From positions 62,001 through 126,000 of IMG/VR virus record IMGVR_UViG_3300030508_000015: a stretch of DNA of 64,000 nucleotides. The stretch is one strand, 5' to 3'. The translations under genes and the position numbers were made by a program. This stretch comes from a virus. Below are positions 49,722-57,452 of the stretch, piece after piece. The stretch's first letter is position 1. Each line of letters opens with the position of its first letter. The notes below the pieces were generated by a model. That model ran no database searches. It was not told where the DNA came from and saw nothing but the letters and a program-made list of their open reading frames with translations.

Positions 49722-51704
49722 ATGCAAAAGATATCGTTTGAAGATAAATTTAAGAACTATCTTCGTGCTAGTTATCCCATCCTTTGGATCAGGACTCACG
49801 AAGAAAGCAGAGTAACCAGAAGTATCATTAATGCGGTTGCTGATGCTAAACAAATAACCATATATAGTTGGGATTGTAAGAGATTGTTGGAGAAATATGT
49901 TAAAAATGCTGACAAGTCTGTTATTAACAACTTTGAATCCGTTAAAGGTGGTGTTGGCACAAGTACAGGACCTAATGCAGGACCCAAGGATTATGGCCTG
50001 ACTAATGCAATTGAGAGCATTAAAGCGTTGCCTAATGGAACTGGACGGAATATTATCATTATGAAGGATTTCCATCCTTATATTGAAGCTCCTGGGCAAG
50101 TCCGGCCTATTCGTAATGCCATTGATGATTTGAAGTGTAAGGGAAATATGTTGGTGTTTATATCTCCTATCATTAAGATTCCTGTAGAGTTGGAGAAGGA
50201 GATTCAAATTCTGGATTTCCACCTCCCTGATGAAAAGCAATTAGAGGGTATTTTAATGTCCGTAGTAGCCATCTTTAATAAAAAGAATGAGGAGAAGGGT
50301 GAGCCGGAAAAGAAGATTGATCCTGACATTAAGCAAGCTACTATTGAAGCTCTGAAAGGACTTACATTTAGTGAAGCTCATGATGCAGTAAGTTTGGCTA
50401 TTATTGAGAATCATGAATTTAATGCTTCTTTCGTCCTTAGTGTATTTAACGAGAAGGTTAAACAAGTCAAGCGTGGTGGTCAGTTACAATATCAACAATC
50501 TGATATTACTTATGAGCATATTGGTGGTTTGGATGGCTTGAAGAAATGGACAGAAGTGAGATCTAAAGCTTATAGTCAGAAAGCTAGAGATTATCATTTG
50601 CCGTACCCTAAGGGAGTTCTACTGGCTGGTGAATTAAATTGACGAATACCTTTGGTTATGGTAAATAATATATTCGTTAGTTTTTATGCCGGTCGCTCTA
50701 GTAATGGAGCGAAGCTTACAGCGGAAAAAATCGGGGACCCTATTAAAAATGAGGGAATCCGACCTGAAGGTTCTATAGATTATTCTATTTAACCAGGGGC
50801 AGAGCATAGTGGATGTAATAAGCCACCAAGAGACCGCTGCAACCTAGAAATAGGTTGAATATATATGCCGAACTATGTGCGTAAGATACTAAGCCATAGA
50901 AGTAGAGGATAAAAAGCCTTTACGATAACAAAATTGATACCAGGAACAGGGAAAACAGCAATTGCCAAAGCCACTGCAAATCAGTTTGGCTTTCCGTTGT
51001 TTCAGTTAGATATAGGAAGTTTATTTGGTAAGTATGTGGGTGAAAGTGAGGAAAACTTCCGTAGAGTAATTGAAACAGTTGATAGTATTGGACGGTGTGT
51101 GTTGTTCATCGACGAAATTGAAAAAGGTCTGAATCGTAATGCAGTATCTGGTGCTGGTGACTCAGGTACATCTTCTCGTACGTTTGCTACACTATTAAGT
51201 TGGTTGAGTGATCACAAATCTCCCGTATTTGTTATAGCCACCACTAATGATCATACTAAACTCCCACCCGAGTTTATTCGTAAAGGCAGGTTTGATGATG
51301 TATTCTGGGTCGACTTGCCTACACTAGCTGAGAGAATATCGATCTTTGATGTGTTAATTAAGCGGTATTTTCGAGAGCCAGCCAAGTATAACCTGGCTAA
51401 ACTTGCTGAGAAGACTGAAGGTTTTACTGGTGCTGAAATTGAAGAAGTTATCAAAGGTGCCATGTTTAACCGGTTTGATAAAGATGGTAAGGAATTCACT
51501 AACACTGACTTGCTGGATGAGATTAACAGTACTCAACCAATCAGCGTTACGTCCAAAGTTGATATTGATGCTATGCGGGAGAAGGCGGTGGGCAAGCTCA
51601 GAGTTGCTAGCGTTAGTGGTTCAGTGAAAATGTTTACCATGGATGAAACTAAGCGAAGAACTGAAGGTAACGGTGAAGACAGAGCGTTAGATCCGTTTAA
51701 CTAA
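49722..51704 (+). CDS. AAA+ ATPase, Ycf46-like, interrupted by an intron
   Basis: Exons 49722-50630 (303 codons) and 50937-51704 join in phase to give 558 aa. The joined Walker A reads 'PKGVLLAG|IPGTGKTAIAK', followed by Walker B 'VLFIDEIEKG', sensor 1 'FVIATTNDHTKLPPE' and the second-region arginines 'FIRKGRFDD'. The N-terminal part (YPILWIRTHEESRVTRSI) matches Ycf46-type ATPases. In cyanobacteria/plastids Ycf46 belongs with Ycf35; a Ycf35-like gene lies downstream here. Function in phage unknown, possibly a protein-remodelling ATPase. Without splicing the ORF stops right before the P-loop. Confidence 0.85.
50631..50936 (+). mobile_element. 306-nt self-splicing intron (probably group I, no ORF)
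   Basis: It interrupts codon GGT|ATA of the Walker A motif. The 5' exon ends in T and the intron ends in G, as in group I introns. Possible helices: P2 GACGAATA/TATTCGTT; P3 CAGCGG (50719-50724) with CCGCTG (50834-50839); P8 CAACCTA-GAAA-TAGGTTG (50840-50857); a P7-like pairing GCATAGT (50804-50810) with ACTATGTGC (50872-50880). I did not find a convincing P1 guide. No endonuclease is encoded. Confidence 0.72.
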
Positions 51705-51710
51705 AAATAT

Positions 51711-51739
51711 GGGGAAGCTAGCATTAAACTAGCTTCCCC
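51711..51739 (+). terminator. Hairpin terminator
   Basis: GGGGAAGCTAG / CTAGCTTCCCC perfect 11-bp stem, 7-nt loop, followed by TATCTATTTAT. Confidence 0.75.
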
Positions 51740-51748
51740 TATCTATTT

Positions 51749-52159
51749 ATGGGAATGTTCGATCAAATAAAATGCAAATATCCATTACCAGTCACTGAGT
51801 TTCAAAATACTACATTTCAAACCAAAGATACTCCTGCCCAAGCTTGTGATTTATACGAGATTAGGGAGGACGGCACACTTTGGTATGAGAATTATGATCA
51901 AGAAGATCAGAGTGAACGAGGTATATGGATTAAAAATCATCCTGACCAAGAACCTCCAGAAGAATTAAAGGGGTTGCGAGGATTCATAGGTTGTGGTGCC
52001 AAGGTTAATAGACGGTGGGAACAAGTTATTTTTACCGGAGAGATTTGTTTTTATGAAGCTCTTGGAAAAGATTATACTGGTTGGATAGAGTTTTCCGCCT
52101 ACTTCGAAAACGGAAAAGTGGTAAGACTTAATCTTATAGCACATAAAAAACCTGATTAA
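51749..52159 (+). CDS. Conserved phage hypothetical protein (MGMFDxIxCxYPLP type)
   Basis: MGMFDQIKCKYPLPVTEFQN ... FQTKDTPAQACDLYEIREDG is a pattern found in many phage proteins of unknown function. 136 aa. First gene after the AAA gene and terminator; the following genes have 2-18 nt gaps or overlaps. Confidence 0.75.
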   Translation: MGMFDQIKCKYPLPVTEFQNTTFQTKDTPAQACDLYEIREDGTLWYENYDQEDQSERGIWIKNHPDQEPPEELKGLRGFIGCGAKVNRRWEQVIFTGEICFYEALGKDYTGWIEFSAYFENGKVVRLNLIAHKKPD

Positions 52160-52161
52160 TT

Positions 52162-53148
52162 ATGAAGAATGTAGCATTGCCTGATTTGGAGAAACGGACT
52201 AGAAACTTATTTCAATCAGGAAAATTAGTACAAGTACATGTCAGTAAATGGAGTATGATGGTAGGAGCAGATACCAAGGATTTAGGAATCGAGGAAAAAG
52301 ATAGTAAAATCCCGGCATTTGTGACTATTGGAAAGAAAGCACTTTTTACTGATGAAGTTAGGTTGGTTTTTTCAAGAATAGAATCGGCAGCCAGGGCATA
52401 CTTGATCCACAATTCACATCAATATCCAATAGCTGATGCTCATTTTGTCCCCACCAAGCTGTTAGAGAAGGTTAGTATAGAATTGGATAAGTACCGAGCC
52501 GAGTTTTTCAAGCAAGTTGATAATCTTATTACTAATTACGAAGTATACAAACAACAAATGCTGGACAAGTACCCGGATTATGAAGATAATCTGTTACCTT
52601 GTTATCTACCTATAAGTGAAGTTAGAAGCAGGTATAATTTTAGCATAAGTTTGTATGAAGTAGCATTTCCGAAGAAGATGGATAAGGTGACAAGGACGGA
52701 AATTATTGCTCAAAATTTAGCAGCTGAAAAGGCCTCAGCTAAATATGAGGCACTAATGAAAGAACAATATCAGCATCATTTAACGCAAATGGAATCCTTT
52801 CTTAAAGAGAGTACTTTGGCGTTGCGTGGTGAGATAGTAAAGACTTTCGAAGTGATGGCGCAAAAGATACAAAATAGAGAAGTTATTTCTGGTGCAAATT
52901 TAAAGACAATGAAGGCAGCTATTGATAGTTTTGATGCCTTGGATTTTCTTGATGACCAGAAAGTTAAACAAAATCTGGCTATTGTAAAGAAGTTGATTAG
53001 TTCTGGAGCTGATTTTAAATCAGACGCTGAGATTGTGCAAAGGCTTAATACAGCCATTAATACTACCCTTGAAACTGCAAAATCCATTAGTGATATTGAC
53101 ACCTTGACCGGTGAGTATACTAGAAGATTGGATTTTGATGAACTATGA
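52162..53148 (+). CDS. DUF3150-like protein
   Basis: 'VHVSKWSMMVGADTKDLGIE', 'TIGKKALFTDEVRLVFSRIE', 'AHFVPTKLLEKVSIELDKYR' and a long helical C-terminal half follow the DUF3150 pattern seen in phages and bacteria. 328 aa. Found next to an AAA ATPase as in other genomes; the cellular role is unknown. Confidence 0.65.
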   Translation: MKNVALPDLEKRTRNLFQSGKLVQVHVSKWSMMVGADTKDLGIEEKDSKIPAFVTIGKKALFTDEVRLVFSRIESAARAYLIHNSHQYPIADAHFVPTKLLEKVSIELDKYRAEFFKQVDNLITNYEVYKQQMLDKYPDYEDNLLPCYLPISEVRSRYNFSISLYEVAFPKKMDKVTRTEIIAQNLAAEKASAKYEALMKEQYQHHLTQMESFLKESTLALRGEIVKTFEVMAQKIQNREVISGANLKTMKAAIDSFDALDFLDDQKVKQNLAIVKKLISSGADFKSDAEIVQRLNTAINTTLETAKSISDIDTLTGEYTRRLDFDEL

Positions 53149-53151
53149 ATT

Positions 53152-53514
53152 ATGGTAATATTTGAAGGAATGCCATACCCGTTAGATATGGTATATATTA
53201 AGTTGGCAGGTAAGACAGAAATTGTCAGTATTCCACTTTTTGAAGCAGTGGCAATTCTAAATAATGCTTCTTTTGATTATAACGGTAGTAAGGCAAAATC
53301 AATAGAAAAAGGAGTTGAAACTTATGTCTTTAAAGGTGATACTAGTAAGGAAAAGAACAAGGTATTCGTAGTGCCTAAAGAAAAGCTTAGAATAACGTTA
53401 GAAGCAGATATTTACGATAACAACAAAGCAGATAGAATAACAGATTTAGCTATACAACCAATGGATGAGTTGTTGGTTAATGAAGTAAAAAAATTAATTG
53501 AAATTCAACAATAA
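53152..53514 (+). CDS. Hypothetical 120-aa protein
   Basis: MVIFEGMPYPLDMVYIKLAG..., mixed alpha/beta, no family recognised. Embedded in the AAA/DUF3150/Ycf35 cluster with 3-18 nt spacing, so likely works with it. Confidence 0.55.
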   Translation: MVIFEGMPYPLDMVYIKLAGKTEIVSIPLFEAVAILNNASFDYNGSKAKSIEKGVETYVFKGDTSKEKNKVFVVPKEKLRITLEADIYDNNKADRITDLAIQPMDELLVNEVKKLIEIQQ

Positions 53515-53532
53515 ACAACACATAAATAACAT

Positions 53533-53925
53533 ATGTCACACACTGTAAAAATCAACACTCAATTCAAAACCGAATTCATGACCTCTTTTCAAAGAGCGCT
53601 TACACATTTCGGTTGGAAGATTGAAAACGACAGCAAAATCAACACTTATCCTAGTGACCCGGCTAGAAATGAGGTTTATCCAATGGTGGCCAAAAACCCC
53701 AATAATGGATATGATATCGGAATGAAGTTGAACGAGACTACCGGAGAAATCGAACTGTACGGTGATTTCTATGATGGTAGCATCTCCAAGACTTTGGGTA
53801 GTAACTGTGAAGCATTGAAGCAGGAGTATGGTTGCTGTGTCATTGAAGACAAACTAGCTTATGAAGGCTATGTTGCGACCCGGCATGTCCAGGAAAATGG
53901 CATTGTCGATATTTACGCTGAATAA
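53533..53925 (+). CDS. Ycf35-like (DUF1257) protein
   Basis: Begins 'MSHTVKINTQFKTEFMTSFQ' with 'RALTHFGWKIENDSKI', the typical opening of DUF1257/Ycf35 proteins, and ends 'YVATRHVQENGIVDIYAE'. 130 aa is normal. Its proximity to DUF2997-like and Ycf46-like genes mirrors the association in cyanobacteria. Function unknown. Confidence 0.68.
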   Translation: MSHTVKINTQFKTEFMTSFQRALTHFGWKIENDSKINTYPSDPARNEVYPMVAKNPNNGYDIGMKLNETTGEIELYGDFYDGSISKTLGSNCEALKQEYGCCVIEDKLAYEGYVATRHVQENGIVDIYAE

Positions 53926-53928
53926 GCT

Positions 53929-54309
53929 ATGGTGAATACTGCTACACAGAAGCAGGGGCAGCAAGGAGCATGGGGTAATACTCATGCTCCTTCCAAGCCT
54001 TTACACAAAAAATATGAAGTTGGCCTGTCTGATAAGTTAAAGAGCAGGGTTGCTAATTTAATTCTTAATTACTTCTTGTTTGAACAGCCACCAGCACAAA
54101 GTATTAAACTGGTTGACAATTCTTTGCGTCAATTAGATGAAGTTAATAATGTCTGGGCTGCTAGTGTACAAACAATAGTATATTATAAGAAGATAGCTCC
54201 TAGAGTACATACTTCTAGAGTAAGATTCCGCATCCTGTGTGAAAAAGATATCACTAACATCGAAACATCAAAAATTAACATCCACAAAAACCAAGTAATA
54301 TTTATATGA
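53929..54309 (+). CDS. Hypothetical 126-aa protein
   Basis: The N-terminus is Gln/Gly-rich (TATQKQGQQGAWGNTHAPSK), then an alpha/beta body. No family recognised. Overlaps the DUF2997-like gene by ATGA. Confidence 0.55.
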   Translation: MVNTATQKQGQQGAWGNTHAPSKPLHKKYEVGLSDKLKSRVANLILNYFLFEQPPAQSIKLVDNSLRQLDEVNNVWAASVQTIVYYKKIAPRVHTSRVRFRILCEKDITNIETSKINIHKNQVIFI

Positions 54310-54512
54310 ACAAACCAAAAATTCACTTCCAAATTGCCAAAGACGGTAACGTTACTGTCATGGACGTTAAGGGAGCAGGCACTAGTTGTCTGGAAACTAC
54401 TTCAGGTATCGAAAAGGCGTTGGGTATTGTAGACGAGAAGTCTCGGGCTACTAATGCCAGTGCTTATGAAGACCCTGAACAGATTAAACTCGAAAATACC
54501 ATCACTGAATGA
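54306..54512 (+). CDS. DUF2997-like small protein
   Basis: 'IHFQIAKDGNVTVMDVKGAG' and 'TSCLETTSGIEKALGIVDEK' match the DUF2997 pattern (two strands, then G-x-S-C and a helix). 68 aa. Overlaps both neighbours. Usually found beside Ycf35; function unknown. Confidence 0.65.
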   Translation: MNKPKIHFQIAKDGNVTVMDVKGAGTSCLETTSGIEKALGIVDEKSRATNASAYEDPEQIKLENTITE

Positions 54513-54736
54513 AAATTCGTGTAGGTACTGACGGTGTTATTTCTGCTGTCTATTCTGATAAGTTAATGAACATGAATCTGGGTAAATTGAAAGTTACCAG
54601 AGCTAGTAATGTTGAGTTTAATGAAACTAGTCAGGAATGGGAAGCTAGAACACCTGAAAATGAGTTGATTGCTCATGGACCTAACCGGGATGCAGTGATT
54701 AAAGAAGAAGTTAGAGTCATTGAATCTAGGTTGTAA
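54509..54736 (+). CDS. Hypothetical 75-aa protein
   Basis: 'LKVTRASNVEFNETSQEWEA' and 'HGPNRDAVIKEEVRVIESRL' resemble small conserved phage proteins of unknown function ('R-S-VEF----W ... sRe-Ai--Ev'). Last gene of the cluster; a strong terminator follows. Confidence 0.6.
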   Translation: MKIRVGTDGVISAVYSDKLMNMNLGKLKVTRASNVEFNETSQEWEARTPENELIAHGPNRDAVIKEEVRVIESRL

Positions 54737-54742
54737 GTAGTA

Positions 54743-54777
54743 GAGGGAGGTAGGCATTTATTTTGTCTACCTCCCTC
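54743..54777 (+). terminator. Hairpin terminator
   Basis: GAGGGAGGTAG / CTACCTCCCTC perfect 11-bp stem with a 13-nt loop, followed by AATTTATATTCTT. Confidence 0.78.
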
Positions 54778-54790
54778 AATTTATATTCTT

Positions 54791-55237
54791 ATGAAAATAA
54801 CTAAAAGAGGTAATAGATGGTATGACGAAAATAATAATAGTTGGATAACTGAAGAATCAGCTACTCTATACTCACCTACCCTAACTAATTGTATATGGTG
54901 TAGAGATTGTAGTGATTGTATTAATTGTAGTTATTGTAGTCATTGTATTAGTTGTATTAGTTGTAGTGATTGTAGTTATTGTAGTGGTTGTAGTAATTGT
55001 AGTAGTTGTAATAATTGTAGTCGCTGTATTAATTGTAGTAGTTGTAGTTATTGTGTTGATTGTAATGATTGTAGAGATTGTATTAGTTGTAGGTATTGTA
55101 GAGATTGTAGTTACTGTGAATCAATTTATGATCTGAGTAATAAGATAAGTTTTGCAGCCCAATTTAAGGATAGACAAGAACCAACTATTAGGGTGGAAAT
55201 AGATATTAATGATAGAAAACTGGAACCAGATTTGTAG
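54791..55237 (+). CDS. Cys-X-X tripeptide-repeat protein, copy 2 (148 aa)
   Basis: Same N-terminus (KRGNRWYDENNNSWITEES) and C-terminal 'INDRKLEPDL' as the other two copies, with about 31 Cys-X-X units between them (SDCINCSYCSHC style). X residues are mostly Ser, Asn, Asp, Tyr, Ile and Arg. It starts right after a terminator and precedes SbcD by 15 nt. Proposed shape: a Cys-lined solenoid or metal-binding rod; no known function. Confidence 0.85.
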   Translation: MKITKRGNRWYDENNNSWITEESATLYSPTLTNCIWCRDCSDCINCSYCSHCISCISCSDCSYCSGCSNCSSCNNCSRCINCSSCSYCVDCNDCRDCISCRYCRDCSYCESIYDLSNKISFAAQFKDRQEPTIRVEIDINDRKLEPDL

Positions 55238-55252
55238 TATAGTTCTTTATTT

Positions 55253-56386
55253 ATGAGTGAAAAAATAGTATTTAATTTAAACAAACCCAGCCCAACTTTT
55301 ATAGCTAGTGCAGATATTCATTTAGGTAAGAAATTGTATAATTTCCCTGAACTTGAAGAAGATTTACGAGATAATTTTGTGAGACTAGTAGAATTAGCTA
55401 TTGAAAAAGATGTACGGTATTTAATTATTGCTGGTGATCTATTTGAGGATAATAATTATACCAAACCACATACTATAGCCTTCATAGCTAAATTAGTGGC
55501 AAAATTAGCCTTACATGACATTAAACTGATAGGAATTGCAGGAGATCATGATAAGCCCTTAAAAGGTGAAGCCTGGATAAGAATTAGTGATATTCTACCA
55601 GTTACTATAGAACCATCTTTTACTGGATTGGACTATTTTGATTACTCTTATGTAACTGTCGATGAATTAGTTACAGCTCTTACAGGAGATAAAAATCCTG
55701 AAAATATTAAGTGGATTTTCCTACATTGTCAATTTCCACAGTTATTCAAGATGGCAGAACCCAAGAAACTAATAGATTTCAATAAACTTGAGTTATTTAA
55801 GAATTTCCCTAATTTACAAGGTATAATAGCTGGAGACATTCATTCCGGTCCTGAAACCAAGGCTTATGGTGTTAATAGAGAGGCTTATGTAGGTTATACT
55901 GGTAGTTTGGGTATAACGGATATAGCTGAGTCTAGAACTGTAAAGTCAGTGTTATATTGTGATGGAAAGAATCTAATTAGACTTCCATTCCAGCAAAGAA
56001 GAGCCTGGAAAGAAATTAATTTTCAAGGAGAGGCAGCTGTAAATTTTGATGTTTCAGCTGAGTTAGAATGGATAAATAAAGAAAAATTTAAACCAGTTTT
56101 GAAAATAAACTGGGACAATAATAGTGACCCTTATATAAATAAATTAACAGCCTTATATGAAGCGGCATTGGTTAAATTACAACAACATCCAATTGGTTCG
56201 TTAACAAATGATGAATGTGAAGAAGTACTGACTAGTCGATCAGATATTACTACTGACGTTAAAATTGAAAAAGCTCTACATTCTTGCTGTGATGGGGATG
56301 AGGATTTATATACCTTATCTTTATCTTTGTTAAATAATGATGTCAAAGACACATTAGACCAATTTAAAGCCAAATATGAATTATGA
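55253..56386 (+). CDS. sbcD: SbcD/Mre11-like nuclease subunit
   Basis: Metallophosphoesterase motifs in order: 'FIASADIHLGKK' (DxH), 'YLIIAGDLFEDNN' (GD), 'LIGIAGDHDKPL' (GDHD for GNHD), 'FLHCQF' (H) and 'IIAGDIHSG' (GHxH-like, here GDIH). 377 aa. Partner of the SbcC-like ATPase at 57453; together they would process DNA ends, as T4 gp47/gp46 do. Confidence 0.88.
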   Translation: MSEKIVFNLNKPSPTFIASADIHLGKKLYNFPELEEDLRDNFVRLVELAIEKDVRYLIIAGDLFEDNNYTKPHTIAFIAKLVAKLALHDIKLIGIAGDHDKPLKGEAWIRISDILPVTIEPSFTGLDYFDYSYVTVDELVTALTGDKNPENIKWIFLHCQFPQLFKMAEPKKLIDFNKLELFKNFPNLQGIIAGDIHSGPETKAYGVNREAYVGYTGSLGITDIAESRTVKSVLYCDGKNLIRLPFQQRRAWKEINFQGEAAVNFDVSAELEWINKEKFKPVLKINWDNNSDPYINKLTALYEAALVKLQQHPIGSLTNDECEEVLTSRSDITTDVKIEKALHSCCDGDEDLYTLSLSLLNNDVKDTLDQFKAKYEL

Positions 56387-56883
56387 GCAGGCCGGGTTAT
56401 TGGAAAACAAAAGATGCTGGTGAAATACCTTATAGTATAATGGAAAATAGCCACGTTAAACATGCATTACGGTACTTACGCAAGACTATATTAGCTACAG
56501 ATACTAAGCCGAATTATAGAGTATATTGTGAAGGTAAGTTAATAGAGTTAGGAGAAGAAGCACAAAGAAGAGGTATAATTACTTCAGAAGATATAACTAC
56601 TGATGCATTAATGGCTCAGATAGAGGTGTGGCAAACTGAATGGGATAGTAGACGAACTGTGATGCCAGTTATACAAAGTTCAATTCATACTCCATCTAAT
56701 ATTGATTTAAGTAATATATTTAATACAATACCAACTCCTATTAGTATATATAAACCACGCATTTCAGTTATTATAGATGTGGATAAAGAGTTAAGTAGAG
56801 TGACTGGTTTAAGAATATACAACCCTAATAAAGAATATGATGAGGGAATGTTCATTAATAGGAGATTGGATATGGAACTATGA
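56383..56883 (+). CDS. Hypothetical 166-aa protein
   Basis: MSRPGYWKTKDAGEIPYSIM..., ending 'GMFINRRLDMEL', an ending that echoes 'INDRRLELEL' of the Cys-repeat proteins. Contains 'ISVIIDVDKELSRVTGLRIY'. Coupled by ATGA to genes on both sides, between SbcD and SbcC. Unknown function. Confidence 0.6.
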   Translation: MSRPGYWKTKDAGEIPYSIMENSHVKHALRYLRKTILATDTKPNYRVYCEGKLIELGEEAQRRGIITSEDITTDALMAQIEVWQTEWDSRRTVMPVIQSSIHTPSNIDLSNIFNTIPTPISIYKPRISVIIDVDKELSRVTGLRIYNPNKEYDEGMFINRRLDMEL

Positions 56884-57050
56884 ACACAGATGATTATGAT
56901 TTAATAGAACGGATTATTGTAGTAGGTGATCGACTAGTTAATTATATTGATTATCCTCCAGATAAATATGAAGCTAAAGCATTGGAAGATTGGAAAGAAG
57001 CTACTAGAATATTTAGATCAATTATAGAAGAAAATAAAAGAAATCTATGA
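56880..57050 (+). CDS. Hypothetical 56-aa protein
   Basis: MNTDDYDLIERIIVVGDRLV..., acidic helical peptide ending IIEENKRNL. ATGA overlaps at both ends with neighbouring genes make it very likely real. Unknown function. Confidence 0.62.
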   Translation: MNTDDYDLIERIIVVGDRLVNYIDYPPDKYEAKALEDWKEATRIFRSIIEENKRNL

Positions 57051-57442
57051 CAATAACAAAAAGAGATAATAGATGGTATGATGAAAACAATAATAGTTGG
57101 AATACTGAAGAAGCAGCTACTATCTATTCACCTACTCTAACTAATTGTAGTAATTGTAGTGATTGTATAGGTTGTAGTGATTGTACTGATTGTAGTTATT
57201 GTAGAGATTGTAGCTATTGTAATAATTGTAGTGATTGTAGTAGTTGTAGAGATTGTATTTATTGTAGTAGTTGTATTAATTGTAGTAGTTGTAGAGATTG
57301 TAGTAATTGTAGAAGTTGTATTGATTGTAGTAGTTGTAGTAGTTGTAGTTATCATGGTGATTGGATTGATGATAAGAAATATATACCAGAAGTTAGACCG
57401 TTTATAGATTGTAGAGATAGACTATTAGACCCTTATTTATGA
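57047..57442 (+). CDS. Cys-X-X tripeptide-repeat protein, copy 3 (131 aa)
   Basis: The third member: KRDNRWYDENNNSWNTEEA, about 27 Cys-X-X units, and a C-terminal 'RDRLLDPYL'. Located between SbcD and SbcC with only 10 nt to SbcC, so co-expression with the recombination nuclease is likely. The 9-nt DNA repeat is purer here (TGTAGTGAT, TGTAGTAGT). Confidence 0.85.
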   Translation: MTITKRDNRWYDENNNSWNTEEAATIYSPTLTNCSNCSDCIGCSDCTDCSYCRDCSYCNNCSDCSSCRDCIYCSSCINCSSCRDCSNCRSCIDCSSCSSCSYHGDWIDDKKYIPEVRPFIDCRDRLLDPYL

Positions 57443-57452
57443 ATATACAATA

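Noticed and set aside
50631-50936. Frameshift or two separate genes in the AAA ATPase
   Set aside because: The inserted segment is 306 nt with stops in frame, has its own pairing pattern, and its removal restores an exact Walker A motif.
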